Assembly (NCBI GenBank): GCA_014376345.1
Contig: JACMRS010000099.1
Span: 1-11,727 of the forward strand
Length of the DNA stretch: 11,727 nucleotides
Origin: Bacteroidia bacterium
GTDB lineage: Bacteria; Bacteroidota; Bacteroidia; NS11-12g; UBA955
Reading direction: 5' to 3'
Within the stretch, counting starts at the first letter, position 1. The number at the start of each line of letters is the position of its first letter. Positions 6,807-11,727 of the stretch are shown here, piece after piece. The translations under genes were made by a program, and so were the position numbers. The notes beneath the pieces were generated by a model, which made no database searches, had not been told where the DNA came from, and saw only the letters and a list, made by a program, of their open reading frames with translations.

Positions 6807-8129
6807 CTAATTTTTTCCAAAAACAATTTCCAAAACAAATGAATCATCTATATGTTTCATTTGTTCATTTGTGTCTATTAAAATATATCCTGGCATAATT
6901 TTGATGTCATTTAATAGAATTTTAGATATCTTCTCTTTTAAATCATCTGGAACAACCAGATTTGAGTTTTCGAAATTATTAATTTTTATATTTCCGGATG
7001 AGTCAAATGAAAATGCAATTTTAACTTTACCGGCATTGATTTGTTTCTTGTATTTTTTTGAAATGCTTTTCACATTTGCAAAAAACAAGTCATTCCCGGA
7101 AATTGAGGCATCAAAATATTCAATTTTCTTCAATGGCAATTCTTCATTAGAAACTTTTTCCTGATATCGGGTTAGAGGTTCGAAAGAAGTACTTTCAGTC
7201 ATTTCAATATCTTCCATTTCAGTCATAAGTGGCGGCGCTGTCCAGAATTTTATTACTTTTCCTTTTTTATCATAAGTCAGCCATTTATTCATCGGTTCAT
7301 CCTTAAGTGACCGTGTATAATACCGAAGCTCTTTTGTTTTACCGTTGGGATAATAGGTTTTATAAACATAAACTGAATTATATAAATCGAAATAACCACT
7401 GTCAAGTCTGACACCTTCATTAGTAAAACTCTCTTCAAACAAATCAGAATGTTTGCGAATTAATTTATCCTTGCTGTTATAATCAAGATAAACAACTTCA
7501 TTAAAAGGTTTCTCAATTTTGTAAACATTACCATTCAAAAGAAAAAAGGAATCCGTTCTCACATCATAATTATAAATATTTACTAATTTACCTTTAATAT
7601 AATTTAACCATCTTCCCGATTCTATGCCGTCCTTATAATATCCTGAAGAAACTAGGTTGCCATTATTATACTTTAAAAACACACCATCCTTTATACTGTT
7701 CTTATAATTAGAAACTACAGAATCACTTTTCAAAACTCTGATTGCTGTACCTGTCATAGTGCCTGACTCAAAGGGAAAATAATTGAGGTAAGCTAAAGAA
7801 GGAATGGTCACATCTGAAACACTATCAACAACAAAGGAATTTCTGATTGTAATACCGGCTTTACCAGATACTATTTCGTTAAATGCTCCAAACATTTTGC
7901 ACCCATTTACCTCAAACAATGCATTTACAATAGAAGTATCTTTAGTTTTAACAATGTATTCATCAGGCTTTCCATTCGATTGTAAATGCATATCAACACC
8001 ATACTTGTTTTTAATAACAAATCCCGTTGACTTTAAAGAATAGCTCAAAGCTTCATTCTTTTGAGCTGAACAAAAACTACCACTGAGGCAAATAAAAGTA
8101 ACAAGAAAAAATATTTTTAAAGGTTTCAT
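6807..8129 (-). CDS. Exported protein with MORN-type repeats, function unknown
   Basis: The 440-residue product starts with a cleavable signal peptide (MKPLKIFFLVTFICLSGSFCSA, cut probably before Q23), so it is exported; C20 does not fit a lipobox. Residues 148-190 (DGVFLKYNNGNLVSSGYYKDGIESGRWLNY region) and 255-296 (YKTYYPNGKTKELRYY...KWLTYDKKGKV) match the MORN_2/YwqK-type repeat, whose pattern is G-x-W/F-x-x-Y-x-x-N/D-G-K/N. Many such Bacteroidota proteins are labelled 'YwqK-family antitoxin', a name I would not take as function. The C-terminal segment (368-438: KVKIAFSFDSSGNIKI, then an IMPGY motif and a terminal LEIVF strand) loosely resembles a TonB C-terminal domain, but there is no N-terminal anchor. 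It is monocistronic with its own promoter and diverges from ruvB. Confidence 0.75.
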   Translation of the reverse strand: MKPLKIFFLVTFICLSGSFCSAQKNEALSYSLKSTGFVIKNKYGVDMHLQSNGKPDEYIVKTKDTSIVNALFEVNGCKMFGAFNEIVSGKAGITIRNSFVVDSVSDVTIPSLAYLNYFPFESGTMTGTAIRVLKSDSVVSNYKNSIKDGVFLKYNNGNLVSSGYYKDGIESGRWLNYIKGKLVNIYNYDVRTDSFFLLNGNVYKIEKPFNEVVYLDYNSKDKLIRKHSDLFEESFTNEGVRLDSGYFDLYNSVYVYKTYYPNGKTKELRYYTRSLKDEPMNKWLTYDKKGKVIKFWTAPPLMTEMEDIEMTESTSFEPLTRYQEKVSNEELPLKKIEYFDASISGNDLFFANVKSISKKYKKQINAGKVKIAFSFDSSGNIKINNFENSNLVVPDDLKEKISKILLNDIKIMPGYILIDTNEQMKHIDDSFVLEIVFGKN

Positions 8130-8153
8130 TAAATGTACATTTTAAGAATGCTT

Positions 8154-8161
8154 CAAAGTTA
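8154..8161 (-). promoter_or_regulatory. MORN-repeat gene promoter -7 element
   Basis: TAACTTTG on the minus strand, identical to the nusB element, with the G 25 bases before the ATG at 8129. The start of transcription would be near 8149, giving a leader of about 20 bases. Confidence 0.55.
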
Positions 8162-8206
8162 ATTCATTCATAAAGTAATTATATAAAATCAGTTTTGTGA
8201 ATGAAT
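8162..8206. promoter_or_regulatory. Inverted repeat between divergent promoters
   Basis: ATTCATTCA (8162-8170) and TGAATGAAT (8198-8206) are perfect 9-bp inverted copies separated by 27 bases. They lie directly upstream of the MORN gene promoter and about 50 bases upstream of the ruvB promoter. This could be a split operator or a chance AT-rich repeat. Confidence 0.3.
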
Positions 8207-8254
8207 CGGTTATTAACATTTTACCATCTTTTAGCAAATCAGCAATTTAACAGT

Positions 8255-8262
8255 TAAGTTTG
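8255..8262 (+). promoter_or_regulatory. ruvB promoter -7 element, implying a leaderless start
   Basis: TAAGTTTG is an exact TAnnTTTG match and lies only four bases before the ATG at 8267. By the usual spacing transcription would begin at or within a base or two of that ATG, leaving no room for a ribosome binding site. Confidence 0.5.
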
Positions 8263-8266
8263 CGGT

Positions 8267-9295
8267 ATGCAAAATCAGCATCTTGACGCTAATGGCGATC
8301 TGCTTAGTAATACCGACCGCGATATTGAAAAAGTATTGAGGCCCGAAAGCTTTGGCGATTTTACCGGTCAGGATAAGTTATTAGAAAACCTTCGCGTATT
8401 TGTACAAGCTGCATTGCAACGCGGTGAAGCACTCGACCATGTTCTGTTACACGGACCTCCTGGTTTGGGTAAAACCACTCTGGCACACATTATTGCAAAT
8501 GAACTTGGTTCGGGTATTAAAATTACCAGCGGTCCGGTACTTGAAAAAGCCGGCGACCTTGCAGGACTTCTTACAAACCTCAGCGAAAATGATGTTCTTT
8601 TTATTGACGAAATTCACCGTTTAAGTCCTGTTGTAGAAGAATACCTCTACAGTGCAATGGAAGATTATAAAATTGACATTGTACTTGATACCGGTCCGAA
8701 TGCACGATCTGTTCAGATTAGTTTGAGTCCGTTTACCCTTGTAGGCGCTACTACCCGATCAGGTTTATTGACAGCGCCTTTGCGTGCCAGGTTTGGAATT
8801 ACTGCACGATTAGAATATTACGACACCAAAAGGCTTACGATTATTATTACACGTTCGGCGTCTATTATGAAAGTGGATATAGAAGACGATGCGGCTTACG
8901 AAATTGCCAGAAGAAGCAGAGGAACCCCGCGTATTGCCAATGCATTATTAAGAAGAACCAGAGATTTTGCGCAGATAAAAGGCAATGGAACCATTACGAT
9001 GGAAATTGCAAAAATTGCTTTGGATGCATTAAATGTTGTTGCTCATGGACTTGATGAAATGGACAACCGAATTCTTAGTGCGATAATTGATAAATTTAAA
9101 GGTGGTCCGGTTGGTATCAGCACCATTGCAACGGCGGTTGGTGAAGAATCAGGAACTATTGAAGAAGTTTATGAACCCTTTTTGATCCAGGAAGGATATC
9201 TGCAAAGAACAGCAAGGGGAAGAGAAGCGACAGAACTGGCCTACAGGCATCTTGGAAAAATTCCACAGTATAAGGGCGGTCCAACCTTGCTTTAA
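8267..9295 (+). CDS. ruvB: Holliday junction branch migration ATPase RuvB
   Basis: RuvB is the hexameric AAA+ motor that, loaded by RuvA, drives Holliday-junction branch migration in recombinational repair. The 342-residue product has normal length and all key motifs. These are Walker A GPPGLGKT (63-70), Walker B LFIDEIH (111-117), sensor 1 GATTRSG (160-166), the arginine-finger segment LRARFG (172-177), and sensor 2 RGTPRIANALLRR (218-230). The C-terminal winged helix follows with GPVGISTIATAVGEESGTIEEVYEPFLIQEGYLQRTARGREAT. The first 20 residues (MQNQHLDANGDLL...) are variable, as in homologues. There is no other in-frame ATG before the conserved core. No ruvA or ruvC is nearby. It is followed by a separately promoted receptor gene. 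Confidence 0.98.
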   Translation: MQNQHLDANGDLLSNTDRDIEKVLRPESFGDFTGQDKLLENLRVFVQAALQRGEALDHVLLHGPPGLGKTTLAHIIANELGSGIKITSGPVLEKAGDLAGLLTNLSENDVLFIDEIHRLSPVVEEYLYSAMEDYKIDIVLDTGPNARSVQISLSPFTLVGATTRSGLLTAPLRARFGITARLEYYDTKRLTIIITRSASIMKVDIEDDAAYEIARRSRGTPRIANALLRRTRDFAQIKGNGTITMEIAKIALDALNVVAHGLDEMDNRILSAIIDKFKGGPVGISTIATAVGEESGTIEEVYEPFLIQEGYLQRTARGREATELAYRHLGKIPQYKGGPTLL

Positions 9296-9343
9296 CTTCT
9301 GTCTGATTAAAAATTATTTACGTCTAAATTGACAGTTACTAAA

Positions 9344-9356
9344 AGGATTAAATCCT
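9344..9356. promoter_or_regulatory. Palindrome upstream of the receptor gene
   Basis: AGGATT-A-AATCCT is a perfect 13-base palindrome whose centre lies 17 bases before the -7 element at 9367, covering the expected -33 region. It may be an operator for the receptor gene. Alternatively it could be a remnant of a ruvB terminator, but no U-run follows it directly. Confidence 0.35.
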
Positions 9357-9366
9357 ACGATAGTTT

Positions 9367-9374
9367 TACTTTTG
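9367..9374 (+). promoter_or_regulatory. Outer-membrane receptor gene promoter -7 element
   Basis: TACTTTTG is an exact TAnnTTTG match ending 10 bases before the ATG at 9385, so the leader would be only about five or six bases. This indicates that the receptor is transcribed independently of ruvB. Confidence 0.55.
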
Positions 9375-9384
9375 CAAATTAGTC

Positions 9385-11727
9385 ATGAAATACTTTTTAA
9401 CAGTCCTGTTTTTTTGTTCAATACACTCTCTTGCTGCACAAGATAATATAGGTAATCACAAAATTACCGGCGTCATTCTCAGTGCAGAAACACTTAAACC
9501 AATTGAGTTTGCTGCGGTATCTTTAAAGACTATCGGAGAAAATAAAAAATCTCATGCCGCGCTTACAAATGAAAAAGGTATTTTCACTTTATCCGGAATC
9601 AGTGGAGGTAAACAATTATTAAAGATTACTTATGCTGAATATCTTGAATATACCGATACTTTTTTTATTTCAGAAGATAAAACAATAACAATTTTTGATA
9701 CTATTTTTCTTCAACCTAAAATAACAGAACTTTCCACTGTCCAGATAAAAGCTGAAAGAAATATTGACAATATCGGGATCGATAAAAAAGTATTTTCAGT
9801 AGAAAAAAGCACCCTTTCAACCGGAGGTTCAGCAATTGATATTTTAAGACAAATTCCGGCAGTGAATGTTGATATTGATGGCAATATTAATATCAGAGGA
9901 AGTGGCAATATAACGGTATTCATAAACGGAAAACCTTCAGGAATTACAGGTTCTAATCAACAGGCTATTTTAGATCAGATACCGGCTTCAACAATAGAAA
10001 GTGTTGAACTGATAACCAATCCTTCTGCTAAATTTGATGCTGAAGGTGTTAGCGGAATATTAAATATCGTACTTAAGAAAAACACTGTTAAAGGCTGGAA
10101 TGGTAATACAACTATTGGCGCAGGTACAAACAATAAACACAACGCTTCCGGAAGCTTTAATTATAAAAATAAAAAAATTTCGAGTTCAAATACCCTTGGA
10201 TATACTCAAAGAAATTACAGAATAAACGGCTATACAAACAGGCAGAATTTATTTTCAGGTGCTGATCCATATATCAATCAGGTTTCTCAAGGGAGTTATA
10301 ATAACACAAGTGGTACCTTAAGCGGAAATTTTGAATATACTGTATCGAAAAAAAGCACACTTACTTTTAACTATTTAGTAGGACTTAGCGGCAATAAAAA
10401 TCCTGAAACTGCAAATTATTATTTTCTGGATTCAAATGAGATAAAATACAGAGAACTGGTTCGTAAAACTGAATCAAAATCTAATAGTTATAATTTTGAT
10501 GCAGGACTTACTTTCAGGCAGCAATTCAGAAAACCTAAACAGGACCTTGTTGTGTCGGCAAATTATTCGCTTTCGGAGAATAAAAGTAAAAACATGATTT
10601 TACAGAATACTTTGAGCAGTCTTTCTGCAGAGGTTCCGTATTTTCTGAATACCAACACAAAAAATCAGTTTAATGTTTCAGTTATTCAGATAGATTATAC
10701 CCATCCGATTAATAAAGTAAGTAAGTTTGAAACCGGATTAAAATCTACCCAAAGAAATTTAGACAATGACATTCATGCTGATACATTTAATAATGCATTC
10801 AATAGCTGGAATATTGATTTTGGCAAAACCAACAGATTTAAATATTCTGAGAATGTAAACGCACTTTATGCTACTTATGCAAATACCACAAAATATTTCG
10901 ATTTCCAGGGAGGCATCAGGGTTGAAGAAACTACCATTACAACCGATCAGGTTACTTCCGGTGAATATCAGAATTATAAATACATAAAAGCTTTTCCATC
11001 TTTTTTTATTAAGAAAAAAATATTGAAGACTGAAACTCAATTTAGTTATTCAAGAAGAATAAACAGGCCGGGACAATGGAATTTGAATCCATTTCCCAGT
11101 TATACAGATGCTTACAATCTGATGCGTGGTAATCCAAGGTTGAAACCGGAACTCACTGATGCACTTGAATTGTCTGCAGGAAAAAATTACAAGCAGCAGA
11201 ATTATTCTGCCACTGCTTATTTCAGACAAACAACTAATGCAATTACCAGAGTAAGAACAATAGACAGTGCAGGCATTTCTTTGATTACACCCTATAATCT
11301 GGGCTTTTCTCAAAATGTGGGTATCGAACTGGTAGCCAGAAACCAGATTACAAAATGGTGGAATGTTACTTCCAATTTAAATATTTACAGATACCTGCTC
11401 TCCGGGACTGTTCAATCGAATGAATATTCGGGCAGCAATATTTCATATTTCGCAAAAATCATTTCTAATATAACTATCAATCCCGGTTATTCAATTCAAA
11501 CTTCCTTCAATTATAACGGACCTTCATTAATTCCACAGGGAACTATATATTCAAACTATTCACTTGACCTTGGATTCAGAAAAGATTTGTTAAAAAACAA
11601 GTTTTCAATTGCTGTAAACTTAAGTGACGCATTTAATAACAGAAGATTTAAAATCAAATCTTCAGATGTTAATTTCATATCGGACAGCTACCGTAAAAGG
11701 GAATCGAGAATTTTAAATATTGCTTTA
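9385..11727 (+). CDS. TonB-dependent-receptor-like outer-membrane beta-barrel protein, 3' truncated
   Basis: The frame is open from ATG 9385 to the right edge (781 residues without a stop), so only a short C-terminus is missing if it has the usual length of about 800. A signal peptide (MKYFLTVLFFCSIHSLAA) is followed by a carboxypeptidase-regulatory-like beta-sandwich at 26-110 (ITGVIL...KPIEFAAVSLK...TNEKGIFTLSGI). A plug domain follows at about 141-232, with GGSAIDILRQIPAVNVDIDGNINIRGSGNITVFINGKPSG and IPASTIESVELITNPSAKFDAEGVSGILNIVLKK. The remainder is aromatic-rich barrel strands with FSYSRRINRPGQWNLNPF and RGNPRLKPELTDALELSAG (about 581). This is the architecture of the 'outer membrane beta-barrel family protein' group (Pfam OMP_b-brl_3). 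No SusD partner is visible upstream; the ligand is unknown. It has its own promoter after ruvB. Confidence 0.92.
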   Translation, partial: MKYFLTVLFFCSIHSLAAQDNIGNHKITGVILSAETLKPIEFAAVSLKTIGENKKSHAALTNEKGIFTLSGISGGKQLLKITYAEYLEYTDTFFISEDKTITIFDTIFLQPKITELSTVQIKAERNIDNIGIDKKVFSVEKSTLSTGGSAIDILRQIPAVNVDIDGNINIRGSGNITVFINGKPSGITGSNQQAILDQIPASTIESVELITNPSAKFDAEGVSGILNIVLKKNTVKGWNGNTTIGAGTNNKHNASGSFNYKNKKISSSNTLGYTQRNYRINGYTNRQNLFSGADPYINQVSQGSYNNTSGTLSGNFEYTVSKKSTLTFNYLVGLSGNKNPETANYYFLDSNEIKYRELVRKTESKSNSYNFDAGLTFRQQFRKPKQDLVVSANYSLSENKSKNMILQNTLSSLSAEVPYFLNTNTKNQFNVSVIQIDYTHPINKVSKFETGLKSTQRNLDNDIHADTFNNAFNSWNIDFGKTNRFKYSENVNALYATYANTTKYFDFQGGIRVEETTITTDQVTSGEYQNYKYIKAFPSFFIKKKILKTETQFSYSRRINRPGQWNLNPFPSYTDAYNLMRGNPRLKPELTDALELSAGKNYKQQNYSATAYFRQTTNAITRVRTIDSAGISLITPYNLGFSQNVGIELVARNQITKWWNVTSNLNIYRYLLSGTVQSNEYSGSNISYFAKIISNITINPGYSIQTSFNYNGPSLIPQGTIYSNYSLDLGFRKDLLKNKFSIAVNLSDAFNNRRFKIKSSDVNFISDSYRKRESRILNIAL

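Noticed and set aside
9711..11313. Several minus-strand frames of 70-93 codons under the outer-membrane receptor.
   Set aside because: The plus-strand receptor frame is continuous with matching domain motifs throughout; the antisense frames have no motifs or promoter elements.

Overview
This window looks like chromosomal DNA of a member of the Bacteroidota. The signs are AT-rich intergenic DNA, starts without clear Shine-Dalgarno sequences, TAnnTTTG promoter elements just upstream of nearly every transcription unit, a long (about 314-residue) NusB, a DUF1573 lipoprotein, a YitT/DUF2179 protein, and a SusC-like-era outer-membrane barrel receptor with an N-terminal carboxypeptidase-regulatory-like domain. 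I cannot name a genus from the sequence alone.

Layout. Positions 2-160 (+) hold the C-terminal end of an M20-family amidohydrolase/peptidase. It converges on a four-gene minus-strand operon read from about 2643 down to 228: nusB, a DUF1573 lipoprotein, yajC and coaE, tightly packed and with a TAATG overlap between yajC and coaE. Divergent from nusB is a YitT-family membrane protein (2750-3661, +). Positions 3662-3983 contain no gene. They hold short AT-rich repeats and a 190-bp element bounded by 12-bp inverted repeats with several internal hairpins, which looks like a MITE- or REP-type intergenic repeat. A second minus-strand operon (6582 to 3984) carries leucine dehydrogenase followed by a multi-spanning GT-C-type glycosyltransferase-like protein. 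A separate minus-strand gene (8129-6807) encodes an exported protein with MORN-type repeats and a possible TonB-C-like end. Diverging from it, ruvB (8267-9295, +) is followed, with its own promoter, by a large outer-membrane beta-barrel receptor (9385 to beyond the window edge, +).

How the genes work together. They are mostly independent housekeeping functions: rRNA transcription antitermination (NusB), protein export (YajC), the last step of CoA synthesis (CoaE), branched-chain amino acid catabolism (leucine dehydrogenase), Holliday-junction migration (RuvB), and envelope proteins (DUF1573 lipoprotein, GT-C protein, MORN protein, outer-membrane receptor). I found no convincing new defence, toxin or mobile system. 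The items most worth a second look are the inverted-repeat element at 3723-3912, a promoter placement that implies a leaderless ruvB mRNA, and the unassigned MORN-repeat protein.
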